From NCBI GenBank assembly GCA_021323695.1, contig JAJPKN010000067.1, positions 1 through 46,437 of the forward strand: a stretch of 46,437 nt of DNA, read 5' to 3'. The notes under the pieces were generated by a model. The model was not told the origin of the DNA. It saw nothing but the letters and a program-made list of their open reading frames with translations, and did not search any database. The position numbers were made by a program, and so were the translations under genes. Shown one piece after another: positions 30,568 to 38,542 of this stretch; position 1 is the first letter of the stretch; each line of letters begins with the position of its first letter. The DNA is from Actinomycetota bacterium (lineage in GTDB: Bacteria > Actinomycetota > Acidimicrobiia > Acidimicrobiales > Palsa-688).

Positions 30568-31701
30568 TCAGAGATCTTCGAGGGCGCCGTCGGGGTCGTG
30601 GACCACCTGCTGGGCCACCCAGCCCGGGTCCACGAGCACCCCGAAACCAGGGTCATCGGCCAGCGGCAGCATGTACCCGTCGCGGACCGAGGGTTGTTCG
30701 AGAGAGTCGTCCATGGGGTGCACCCCGGTGCCTGGGACCCCCCACTCGATCGGCGCCTCGTAGCCCAGCGCGGCCACGAGCCTGGAATGGACGTGGGGGA
30801 ACATGTGGGGGGAGACTGCGGTACCCCTGGCCGTGGCGCGCTCTAGGATGCCTCGCAGCCTGGTCACCCCCCCGTTGGTGGTGGCGTCCACCCGCAGGAC
30901 GTCGACCGCGTCCGCCGACAGGAGCGCCTCTGGGTGGTACGACCCGCCTTGCTCGTCGCCCATCGCCACTGGTGTCTCGGACCCCTTGCGCACCGCGGCC
31001 ACCAACGCCGCGTCCCCCGGCGGCACGACGTCTTCTATCCAACCCAGGCGGAGGTGGCGTACCTGCTTCTCGAAGTCCAGCACCTCTTCGGCGGTGTGCA
31101 GGACCATGTTGATGTCGAAACCGACCCAGCCTTCGGGGGCGGCCTGGCGGACGGCCTCCAGCCGCTCCACCGACTGGCCCAAGGTGGGGGAAATGGGCAC
31201 CTTGAACCGCCGCCAGCCCGCCTCCCACAGCACCTCCACCTGCCGGGCCGTCTCCGCGGCGCTCATGGTCGGCGGGTACCCCACTATGGCCGTCGCCGGT
31301 AGGGGCCGGAGCTCCCCGCCCAGGTAGGCCGCGATGGGCTTGCCTGCCGCCTTGGCGGCCAGGTCCCACGCCGCGATGTCCACCACAGACAGAGCCCGCA
31401 TGCCTATGCCGGCGGCATGCACGGCGTGGTTCGTCCAAAGGGCGCGGTAGAAGACCTCCGCGGGGGAGGCCACGGCGGCCCCGACGTAGACAGGCGCGAT
31501 CGAGCGGGACACGATCTCGGCCACCGGGCCATCACGGGTGAGGCAGTAGGCAAAGCCTCGCAAGCCAGACTCGGCGTCGACCCGCACCAGTGCGAACTCC
31601 CTGTGGCGCATGACCCATTCGCCGTAGAAGATCGGAGTCGCCAGCATGTGCTTGATCGTCACCGTGCGGACGGCGGTGACCCTGTCCACGTCCCCGCTCA
31701 T
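30568..31701 (-). CDS. Enolase-superfamily (mandelate racemase/muconate lactonizing) sugar-acid dehydratase-like enzyme 1
   Basis: 377 residues. The N-terminal capping domain (1-125) leads into a TIM barrel with metal ligands Asp196 (GFDIN), Glu223 (WIEDVVPP) and Asp249/Glu250 (MGDEQGG), and a His-rich strand SPHMFPHVHS (297-306) where the catalytic His is expected. The usual KxK base motif is reduced to a single Lys167 (RRFKVP), so a one-base mechanism is likely. Family members in sugar operons dehydrate aldonic acids to 2-keto-3-deoxy acids. It is paralogous to the protein at 33680-34822 (shared GxWVMxHREFA, PPGDAA, MGDEQGG, DPGFGV/EPGFGV). It starts 7 bp after the SDR stop. Confidence 0.85.
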   Translation of the reverse strand: MSGDVDRVTAVRTVTIKHMLATPIFYGEWVMRHREFALVRVDAESGLRGFAYCLTRDGPVAEIVSRSIAPVYVGAAVASPAEVFYRALWTNHAVHAAGIGMRALSVVDIAAWDLAAKAAGKPIAAYLGGELRPLPATAIVGYPPTMSAAETARQVEVLWEAGWRRFKVPISPTLGQSVERLEAVRQAAPEGWVGFDINMVLHTAEEVLDFEKQVRHLRLGWIEDVVPPGDAALVAAVRKGSETPVAMGDEQGGSYHPEALLSADAVDVLRVDATTNGGVTRLRGILERATARGTAVSPHMFPHVHSRLVAALGYEAPIEWGVPGTGVHPMDDSLEQPSVRDGYMLPLADDPGFGVLVDPGWVAQQVVHDPDGALEDL

Positions 31702-31708
31702 GCCGCCC

Positions 31709-32518
31709 TCACGCCGTCAAGTACCCGTCGTCACACATGATCGTGTGGCCGGTGACCAGCTCGGAGGCATCACTCGCCAGGAAGATGGCAGCCCCGATCA
31801 GCTCGCGCGGGAGCCCGAGGCGCGGCCGCAGCATCCGCGCGGTTATGAAGTCGGCGGTGACCGAGCTGCGCTGGGCGGCGGAGCGAGTGAGCGGGGACTC
31901 CATCAACGTGGGCCCGATCCCGTTGACCCGGACACCGCGGTCGCGCCACTCCAAGGCCAGTGCCCGGGTGACCTGTAGTACGCCGCCCTTGGACGCCAGG
32001 TAGGCGCTTGCCAGGGGGTAGGCGACGAAGGCACCGATCGAGGCCATGTTTATGATGCTCCCCTTGCCCCGAGCGAGCATTTTGCGCCCGAACGCTTGGC
32101 AGCACAGGTACGTGCCCTTGAGGTTGAGGCTGAGTATGTAGTCGAAACGGTCCTCGGGGAACTCCTCGGCCGGACAACGAAAGGCAGAGCCTGCGCTGTT
32201 GACCAGCACGTCCACCGAACCGAGCTCGCCGCAGATCTGGTCAGCGGCCGCCTCCACCGCGGCGCGGTCGACCACGTCCAGGTGCAGGGCCCGGGCGTCG
32301 CCGCCCACGGACTCGACCTGCTCTACGGTGCTGGCCGCGCCGTCGTCATTGATATCGGCTACGACCACCCGGGCACCCGCTTGGCCGAAGCCGACGGCGA
32401 TGGCAGCACCGAGCCCGCTGCCGCCGCCGGTGACCACGGCCACCCGGCCTCGTATGTCGAAAAGGTGCTCCACGTAACCCCTGGGGACTTCGGTTGCCCC
32501 TGGTCCTGTTGCCGTCAT
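31709..32518 (-). CDS. Short-chain dehydrogenase/reductase (SDR), operon C
   Basis: 269 residues; ATG at 32518 with AGGAGGGGAG upstream. Cofactor motif TGGGSGLG (30-37), Asp55 in VVADIN (predicting NAD+), NSAG (107-110), Ser160, Tyr173 and Lys177 (YLASK) form a complete classical SDR. A tail of LVTGHTIMCDDGYLTA ends the protein as in many sugar dehydrogenases. In non-phosphorylative sugar pathways SDRs act either on the sugar itself or on C4 of the 2-keto-3-deoxy acid. The gene lies between an enolase-superfamily gene and a lactonase gene, so both roles are possible. It shares the family but no close similarity with the operon B SDR. Confidence 0.88.
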   Translation of the reverse strand: MTATGPGATEVPRGYVEHLFDIRGRVAVVTGGGSGLGAAIAVGFGQAGARVVVADINDDGAASTVEQVESVGGDARALHLDVVDRAAVEAAADQICGELGSVDVLVNSAGSAFRCPAEEFPEDRFDYILSLNLKGTYLCCQAFGRKMLARGKGSIINMASIGAFVAYPLASAYLASKGGVLQVTRALALEWRDRGVRVNGIGPTLMESPLTRSAAQRSSVTADFITARMLRPRLGLPRELIGAAIFLASDASELVTGHTIMCDDGYLTA

Positions 32519-32636
32519 GTTCTCCCCTCCTGCTCCTCGGGCCTGGCAAGGGCCTCCGCTGTCTTCGGTCCACCCCGGCAGGGGCGTCGTGACGGGCCAG
32601 CGCCTCGTGGCTGCACCAGCCCGGGCCTGCCCACTT
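32519..32636. other. Short gap between lactonase and SDR genes of operon C
   Basis: 118 bp that hold the ribosome site of the SDR gene and otherwise no open frame or operator-like palindrome. Confidence 0.4.
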
Positions 32637-33518
32637 TCACCCGATCGAACCGCGCCAGGTCGTGACGCCCTGGGTGCCTACCTCCACGCTCCACAACTGC
32701 CCGTCGAAGGTGGCGTCCGCGGTGTTAGCCAAGGCCCCAGCCGCTGTGGCGTAGAGCACGTCGCCATCGAAGACACAATTGGTCGGCTGCGGCGCCAGCT
32801 CGATGAACTGGTCGTAGCTACCGCCAGGTTCCAGCACGTCGATCCCTCCCCCGTTGACCGTCGTCACGAAGATGCGGCCATCGGCGGACACCGCCATCCC
32901 GTCGGCGACGGGATGGTCTCCGGGCAGCCGGGCGATGTCCTCGATCGACCCGTCCTTGACCCGCATGCGCCTGACCATCCCGGTGTAGGACTCTGCCCAG
33001 ACCACGTCCCCGCCCGGTTCGACAGCTATCCCGTTGGGGAAAGTGGGCGGCGACAGCTCGGCCATGAGCGAGCCTGACCCGTCGGGCCGCAGCACGAACA
33101 GGTAGGAGGGGTCAGGGTCGTCGGGACGGTAGGTGCCGGGGTCGGTGAAGTAAAGCGAGCCGTCGGGGCCGAACACCAGGTCGTTGGGGCCGTTGAGCGC
33201 AATGCCGTCCACCGCCGTCACCAGCACCTCGGCGGTCGCCCCTTCTGCGTCGACCCGCTGGATGGACGGCGCTACCATCTCCTGGGCCCGCCACGGCCCG
33301 ACGGTGCCGCCGTTCTGGCACACGTACAGCTCGCCGGAGGCACCCACCACACAGGAGTTGGGGCCGCCGGCCGTGTAGGCGTAGCGCCGGGCCCCGCCCG
33401 ACCGGTCCCAGACCGATACTTGGCTCCGGAACGTCTCGACGAAACATACCCTGCCGTCGGGCAGCACGGCCGGGCCTTCGGGCCATCCCAGGCCACCGGT
33501 CAACAACAGTCTCTCCAT
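32637..33518 (-). CDS. SMP-30/gluconolactonase-family lactonase, operon C
   Basis: 293 residues from the ATG at 33518 (GAGGTG eight bases upstream); 55 upstream codons in the same frame are rejected. It is a beta-propeller with the expected metal-site residues: Glu in LGWPEGPAV, Asn/Asp in NGPNDLVFGPDG with YFTDPG, Asn in FPNGIAVE and Asp in VADGMAV. It would open a sugar lactone to the acid. Of the three lactonases in the window it is closest to the operon B copy (FVETFRSQVSVWDRS against FVEIHRGQVTAWDRS). The 161 bp upstream (33519-33679) hold no gene and no LacI-type site, so it should be read from promoter C. Confidence 0.88.
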   Translation of the reverse strand: MERLLLTGGLGWPEGPAVLPDGRVCFVETFRSQVSVWDRSGGARRYAYTAGGPNSCVVGASGELYVCQNGGTVGPWRAQEMVAPSIQRVDAEGATAEVLVTAVDGIALNGPNDLVFGPDGSLYFTDPGTYRPDDPDPSYLFVLRPDGSGSLMAELSPPTFPNGIAVEPGGDVVWAESYTGMVRRMRVKDGSIEDIARLPGDHPVADGMAVSADGRIFVTTVNGGGIDVLEPGGSYDQFIELAPQPTNCVFDGDVLYATAAGALANTADATFDGQLWSVEVGTQGVTTWRGSIG

Positions 33519-33679
33519 TATCGAGCACCTCGCTTTCTCGAGTACCGCTCTCCCCGGTAAATGCTCCCCCTGGCAACTGCCTGATGGGGCAATCGTCTTT
33601 GTGGGACAACCACCGGCCGGTCCGGCTCGCCCATCACGGCCCGGGGCCTCCCGGGCGGCCGGAAGGGCTTCGCGCGGCC

Positions 33680-34822
33680 TCACCCCCCGAGCACGTGGTC
33701 AGGGTCGTCGAAGGGCTGTGACAGCGCCCATTCCCGGTTGAGCAGCACACCGAAGCCAGGCTCCTCGGCCAGTGGCTTCATCAGGCCCCCGGGGCCGATC
33801 TCTGGCTGGGCAAGGCTGTCGGCGTAGGGGTCCACGCCCGTCCAGGGCACGCCCCACTCGACGGGCACGTCGCTGTGGCCCAGGGCGCCGAACACCTGGC
33901 TGTGGACGTGGGCGTTCATATGGGGGGCGAAGGCTACGCCCGCCCGCAAGCACTGCTCGATGATCTGGCGCCCCCGGGTTATGCCGCCCATGCAGGTCAG
34001 ATCTATGCGGACCACGTCAACGGCCTGCGCCGTGATGAGGGCTTCGGGGTAGTACAGCCCGCCCTGTTCGTCGCCCATGGCTATGGGCATGGGCGCTCGC
34101 CTGCGCAGTTCCGCCACCTTGGCCGCGTCTCCTGGCGGGAAGATGTCCTCGAACCAGCCGAGGTCCAGGCCAGCGACCGAGCGGGCGAAATGCTCCGCCT
34201 CTCCGACGCTGTCGAACACCCACGCGCCGTCCAGGCCGAGCCAGCACTCAGGCGACGGCGCCTCCGACCTGACCGCTCTCAGGCGCTCGACCGTCGTTTG
34301 GTGGTCTCCCGAGACGGCGGCCTTGAAGCGGCGCCATCCCCCGGCGTAGAGATCCCTGGTCTGGGCAGCGATCTGCTTTGGCCCCGTAGAGGCGGGTGGG
34401 TAACCGATTATGGCAGTGGCGGGCATGGGCAGGTTGCGCCCGCCCAGCATGGCAGCAATGGACATGTCCCTCGAACGTGCCGCCAGGTCCCATGCGGCCA
34501 GGTCGAGCAAGGACAGGGCCCGAAGGCCCACGCCTGAGGCATGGCTGGCCAGGCTGCGGCGCCAGGCCAGTGTGAAGAGGCGCTCCTGGTCGCCCACGGG
34601 CTGGCCCAGGTACACCTTGGACAGGCTCTTGCGGATTTGCTCGGCCACTGCTCCATCCCTGGTGAGGGTGAAGGACCAGCCCTCAGCACCCGATGACGAA
34701 CGCATGCGTACCACGGCGAACTCGCGGTGCTCCATAACCCAATCGCCGAACACCACCGGTTCGGGCAACTGGCCCAGCACCGTCGCCACGCTGACGGACT
34801 CGATCAGCTCAGTTCTTGACAT
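33680..34822 (-). CDS. Enolase-superfamily sugar-acid dehydratase-like enzyme 2
   Basis: 380 residues; ATG at 34822. Metal ligands are Asp198 (LGLDGA), Glu225 (WFEDIFPP) and Asp251/Glu252 (MGDEQGG); the His-rich strand APHMNAHVHS (299-308) supplies the likely catalytic His. As in its paralogue at 30568-31701 the KxK motif is reduced to one Lys167 (RRFKAA). About 40% of positions look shared between the two by eye. They therefore arose by duplication and may act on two related acids or epimers. It lies 20 bp upstream of nothing but the transporter genes: the permease at 34842-35894 precedes it in the operon. Confidence 0.85.
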   Translation of the reverse strand: MSRTELIESVSVATVLGQLPEPVVFGDWVMEHREFAVVRMRSSSGAEGWSFTLTRDGAVAEQIRKSLSKVYLGQPVGDQERLFTLAWRRSLASHASGVGLRALSLLDLAAWDLAARSRDMSIAAMLGGRNLPMPATAIIGYPPASTGPKQIAAQTRDLYAGGWRRFKAAVSGDHQTTVERLRAVRSEAPSPECWLGLDGAWVFDSVGEAEHFARSVAGLDLGWFEDIFPPGDAAKVAELRRRAPMPIAMGDEQGGLYYPEALITAQAVDVVRIDLTCMGGITRGRQIIEQCLRAGVAFAPHMNAHVHSQVFGALGHSDVPVEWGVPWTGVDPYADSLAQPEIGPGGLMKPLAEEPGFGVLLNREWALSQPFDDPDHVLGG

Positions 34823-34841
34823 TGCTCAGTTGGGCCTCCCG

Positions 34842-35894
34842 CTAGCTCGGCACTGCAGGCTCCCGCTCGGGAGCGACGCTTTCCCCCGGTCGCGGGACCG
34901 GTTCTAGCCAGCCCCGGAACGCCTTGATCTCGCCCCATGTCAGCCGGGCCCGCTGCCTGCTGGCCGACGTCGTCACCTGGTTGAAGTAAGCCATGAACAG
35001 GATGACGGAGCCGTAAAGGACGTCCTGGCCGGCCTGACCTATGGTGAGCAGGGCGCTCTCGATGATGGTAATGAGCATGGCCCCGGCAACCGTCTGGACG
35101 TACGACCCCTTGCCTCCCAGGATGGATGTCCCACCGATGACCACCACGGCGATCGAAGGAAGCAGGTAGTTGTCGCCCATGCCCAGGTAGGCCTGGCCCG
35201 AGTAGCCAGCCAGCAACGCTCCCCCGAGGGCCGCCGACAGCCCGCTCAGAGCGTAGGCGACGACGAGCGTCCGCCGGACGGGCAGGCCGCACAGCTCTGA
35301 CGCCCGGCGGTTGGCGCCGATGCTGTAGACACTGCGCCCGAATCGGGTGAACACTAGGGCAAAGGTCACTGCCACCACGAGCCCGGCCCAAAGCATGTCG
35401 ACGTATGGGATGCCATCCACCCCGGTCGACAGGGTCGTGACGAAGCCTGGTGCCGTGCCCACGGGGCTCCCGCCGGTGTACATGAGCGAGACACCTTGCA
35501 GGACGCTGTTCATCCCCAGGGTCATGACCAACGGGGGCACGTCGAGGACCGCCACCCCAAGCCCGTTCACCAGCCCCGCGCCCAACCCGACCCCGAGCAC
35601 GACGGCGAGAGAGCCGCCTCCGGAGAGCCCGGAGGCACCCAGGCCGGTGAGCAGCACAGCCGCCAGGTTGAGCACGTAAGGGATGGAGAGGTCTATGCCG
35701 CCGAGCAACAGCACGATGGTCTGGCCAATGGCGATTATCCCGATATAGGCGGCGGTGGCCGACATCGAGTCCAGGTGGCCAGACGACAGGAAGCGGGGGA
35801 TGGTGATGGCACCACCCACCAGGGCCAAGACAACCAGGGCATAGGGGGTGCCGACTTCCACCGGCCGTACATAGCTGCGCCGCCTGGAGCTCAC
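34842..35894 (-). CDS. Ribose-type ABC importer permease 2, operon C
   Basis: About 350 residues from the GTG at 35894, which overlaps the stop of the other permease (GTGA). It has the RbsC signatures: IGQTIVLLLGGIDLSIPYVLNLAAVLL, VNGLGVAVLDVPPLVMTLGMNSVLQG, NRRASELCGLPVRRTLVVAYALSG and VVVIGGTSILGGKGSYVQTVAGAML. About nine membrane segments are present, followed by a 50-residue cytoplasmic tail. With the second permease (35891-36916) it should form a heterodimeric channel, in contrast to operon B, which has a single permease gene. Confidence 0.92.
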   Translation of the reverse strand: MSSRRRSYVRPVEVGTPYALVVLALVGGAITIPRFLSSGHLDSMSATAAYIGIIAIGQTIVLLLGGIDLSIPYVLNLAAVLLTGLGASGLSGGGSLAVVLGVGLGAGLVNGLGVAVLDVPPLVMTLGMNSVLQGVSLMYTGGSPVGTAPGFVTTLSTGVDGIPYVDMLWAGLVVAVTFALVFTRFGRSVYSIGANRRASELCGLPVRRTLVVAYALSGLSAALGGALLAGYSGQAYLGMGDNYLLPSIAVVVIGGTSILGGKGSYVQTVAGAMLITIIESALLTIGQAGQDVLYGSVILFMAYFNQVTTSASRQRARLTWGEIKAFRGWLEPVPRPGESVAPEREPAVPS

Positions 35895-36916
35895 AGCTTC
35901 CCCCCACCCCCACCGCGCGCCGCCCGGCGGGGCCGCGCCCCGGTGGCCCCCCGCAACCGCCACAGCTGCATTTGCACCAGCAGCACCCCGATGACGATCC
36001 CTCCCGAGATGACGTACTGGAGGTTGGTGGAAAGGCCGCTCACCAGCAGGACCGCCGAGACAAGGCTCAGCACCACCGCGCCCAGGACCGATCCCACGAT
36101 CGTGCCCACTCCTCCGGCCAAGCTGGTACCGCCGATCACCACGGCCGCGATGGTGTCAAGCAGGTAGGGCGCCCCGATGGTGGGGTCCCCGCTCTGGGTC
36201 AGCCCGTTCAGGACCACCCCAGCCAGAGCGGCACAAACGCCCGAGGCCACGTACGCGGCCGTCCTCACCCGGACCACCTTGATGCCGGCCGACCAGCTCG
36301 CCGGCTCACTGCCTCCCAGGGCCTGCACGTTGACCCCGAACTGGCTGCGACGCAGCAGGGCCCACCCCCCGACCAGCATGAGGCCCAGCCAGACCGCTGA
36401 GACCGGGACGGCACCCAGGGAACCGGTAGTGGCCCCGGGCAGCCAGCCCGCCACTGCCCCGCCGGGGAGGGGCAGGACGACCAAGGCCAGGCCGACGAAT
36501 ATCGAGCCCGTGGCGAGGGTGGCGATCAGTGGGGCGATCCGCGCGTAGCTGATCACCAGCCCGTTGACGAGACCGGCAAAGCCGCCGAGGGCTACCGCCG
36601 CCACCACCCCCTCGTTGCCCAAGCCGTGCTGGGCCAACGCGGCTGCCAGCACGTTAGCCAGGGTGATCACGCCGCCGACCGAGAGGTCGATCCCGTTGGT
36701 GAGCACCACAAAGGTCTCGCCCGCGGCGGCGAGAGCCAGGGGGAGGGCGTCGTTGGTTATGCCGAGCGCCTGGATACCGCTGAAGGTGCCGCCACTGAAG
36801 ACCACGTCCAAAGCCAAGAGCGTCACCGCTAGGAGGGCGGCGGTGTAGGAACGTTGCCAGGTCACCCGGGGCCAGGGCCGCCTGCCCACCCCCAAGGCCG
36901 CGCCGGAGGCGACCAT
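35891..36916 (-). CDS. Ribose-type ABC importer permease 1, operon C
   Basis: About 341 residues from the ATG at 36916, which overlaps the ATPase stop (TGATG). The upstream codons in frame (to 37033) are antisense-like Arg-rich sequence. RbsC-family signatures include AAGETFVVLTNGIDLSVGGVITLANV, GLVNGLVISYARIAPLIATLATGSIFVGL and DTIAAVVIGGTSLAGGVGTIVGSVLG. The C-terminus is a short Arg/Gly-rich tail. It pairs with the adjacent permease, and both are served by the ATPase at 36916-38517. Confidence 0.92.
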   Translation of the reverse strand: MVASGAALGVGRRPWPRVTWQRSYTAALLAVTLLALDVVFSGGTFSGIQALGITNDALPLALAAAGETFVVLTNGIDLSVGGVITLANVLAAALAQHGLGNEGVVAAVALGGFAGLVNGLVISYARIAPLIATLATGSIFVGLALVVLPLPGGAVAGWLPGATTGSLGAVPVSAVWLGLMLVGGWALLRRSQFGVNVQALGGSEPASWSAGIKVVRVRTAAYVASGVCAALAGVVLNGLTQSGDPTIGAPYLLDTIAAVVIGGTSLAGGVGTIVGSVLGAVVLSLVSAVLLVSGLSTNLQYVISGGIVIGVLLVQMQLWRLRGATGARPRRAARGGGGGKL

Positions 36917-38517
36917 CAGCCTGCCGCCTCCACGACTGCGAACGATGCCGCCACCACCGCGTCCTGGGTGATCTCCTCGCCCTGGAGCACCCTGGCGGGC
37001 ACGCCGTCGCAGAACACGGCGACGCGGTCGCACACCCCGACGAGCTCCTCGGTGTCCGAAGAGTACAGCAGGCAGGTGGCACCGGCACTAGCGAGGTCGC
37101 GGACCATCTCGTAGAAGCCGAACTTGGTCTGGACGTCGATGCCCCGGGTGGGGTCGACGAACAGGAGCACCGAGGGCTCCCGAGCCATGAACTTGCCGAT
37201 CACCACCTTCTGCTGGGTGCCCCCGCTCAGCGTCGAGGCCGCATCGAAGGGGCTGTTCAGCTTGATCTTCAACCGCCGGATGGCTTCGTCGGCGAAATCC
37301 CTCTCGGCTCGCATCCTTATAACCCCAAAGTGGGAGCGCCGGCGAAGGGTGGCCATGGCGAGGTTCCAGCGAACTGGAAGCTCCAGGTGGAGCCCCTCCG
37401 CCTTGCGGTCCTCCGGTATGAGGACGATCCCATGCCGCAGGGCGTCAGAGGGACGGCGCACCCGGACCGGGCGACCGTCCATCAAGACGGTGCCGGTGCC
37501 TTTCGCGGTGCCGTACAACCAGGCGAGAAGCTCCCTCTGGCCCTGGCCTTCGAGCCCGCCCAAGCCGAGGATCTCCCCCCGGCGGACCTGAAGGGACCAG
37601 GGAGGACGGTCAGGGCGCAGGCGGACGTCCCGCAGTTCGAGGGCAGGGCGGGCCGCCCCGAGGGCAGGCTTTTCGGGGAAGATGGTACGCACGTCCTGGC
37701 CCGCCATCAACGCCACGACCTCGTTCTGGCTGACGGCACCGACGGGGAACCTGCCGACCGTACGGCCGTCGCGCAGGACCGTCATGGCATCGGCGATGGT
37801 CCACACCTCCCCCATCCGGTGGGTGATCACCACCACCGTGGTGCCCTGGTCCCGCAAGGACCGCACGAGGCCGAACAGCCTTTCCACCTCGGCACCGCCC
37901 AACGACGAGGTGGCCTCGTCGAGGACAAGCACCCGGGGCCGCACCATTGTAGCCTTGGCGATCTCGATCATCTGCTGCTGGTCGAGGGGCAGGCCTCTGA
38001 CCGGGGACCGGGGGTCGATGTAGCCCAAGCCGAGGGCGGCAAGCGCCTCCTCGGCAAGGCGGTTGGCCCTAGCCATGGAAATGATGCCCGCCCGCTTGGG
38101 CAGCTTGGCCAGCAGGAGGTTGTGAGCCACGGACAGCTCGGGGATGAGCGAGAGCTCTTGGTAGACGACGGCGACCCCTGCCGCCTGCGAGTCCCTGGGC
38201 GAAGCCAGGTGGAGGACCTCGCCCCCAACCACTATCTCCCCCTCGTCCAGCGGTATGACACCGGCGACGATCTTGACCAGGGTGCTCTTGCCAGCCCCGT
38301 TCTCCCCGAGGACGGCGTGCACCTCTGCGGGCGCTACCGAGAGGTCGGCACGGTACAGGGCCTGGATCCCGCCGAAGCGCTTGCTTATGGCCCGGGCTTC
38401 AAGCGCCGCCGAGCCGGGCGCGGGGCGGGGCACGACCGCATCCGCCCGCCCCGGCCCGGAGCGCTGTGGCAGTGGAGGCAGGGGTTCACCTACCCCGGCC
38501 ACGCCTACCACGCCCAT
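36916..38517 (-). CDS. Ribose-type ABC importer ATPase (two NBDs), operon C
   Basis: 533 residues from the ATG at 38517, with a 35-residue Pro/Gly-rich extension before the first NBD. NBD1 is intact: Walker A GENGAGKST (71-79), signature region GLPLDQQQMIEIAKA and Walker B VLVLDEATSSL. NBD2 has the usual degenerate Walker A (GLEGQGQRE), signature LSGGTQQKVVIGKF and an unusual Walker B VLLFVDPTRGID, where the expected Asp-Glu is Val-Asp. NBD2 is therefore probably unable to hydrolyse ATP. It powers the importer with two permeases and the binding protein encoded 25 bp upstream. Its paralogue is at 20047-21573. Confidence 0.93.
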   Translation of the reverse strand: MGVVGVAGVGEPLPPLPQRSGPGRADAVVPRPAPGSAALEARAISKRFGGIQALYRADLSVAPAEVHAVLGENGAGKSTLVKIVAGVIPLDEGEIVVGGEVLHLASPRDSQAAGVAVVYQELSLIPELSVAHNLLLAKLPKRAGIISMARANRLAEEALAALGLGYIDPRSPVRGLPLDQQQMIEIAKATMVRPRVLVLDEATSSLGGAEVERLFGLVRSLRDQGTTVVVITHRMGEVWTIADAMTVLRDGRTVGRFPVGAVSQNEVVALMAGQDVRTIFPEKPALGAARPALELRDVRLRPDRPPWSLQVRRGEILGLGGLEGQGQRELLAWLYGTAKGTGTVLMDGRPVRVRRPSDALRHGIVLIPEDRKAEGLHLELPVRWNLAMATLRRRSHFGVIRMRAERDFADEAIRRLKIKLNSPFDAASTLSGGTQQKVVIGKFMAREPSVLLFVDPTRGIDVQTKFGFYEMVRDLASAGATCLLYSSDTEELVGVCDRVAVFCDGVPARVLQGEEITQDAVVAASFAVVEAAG

Positions 38518-38542
38518 TGACGCTTACCACAACCAATGCCCT

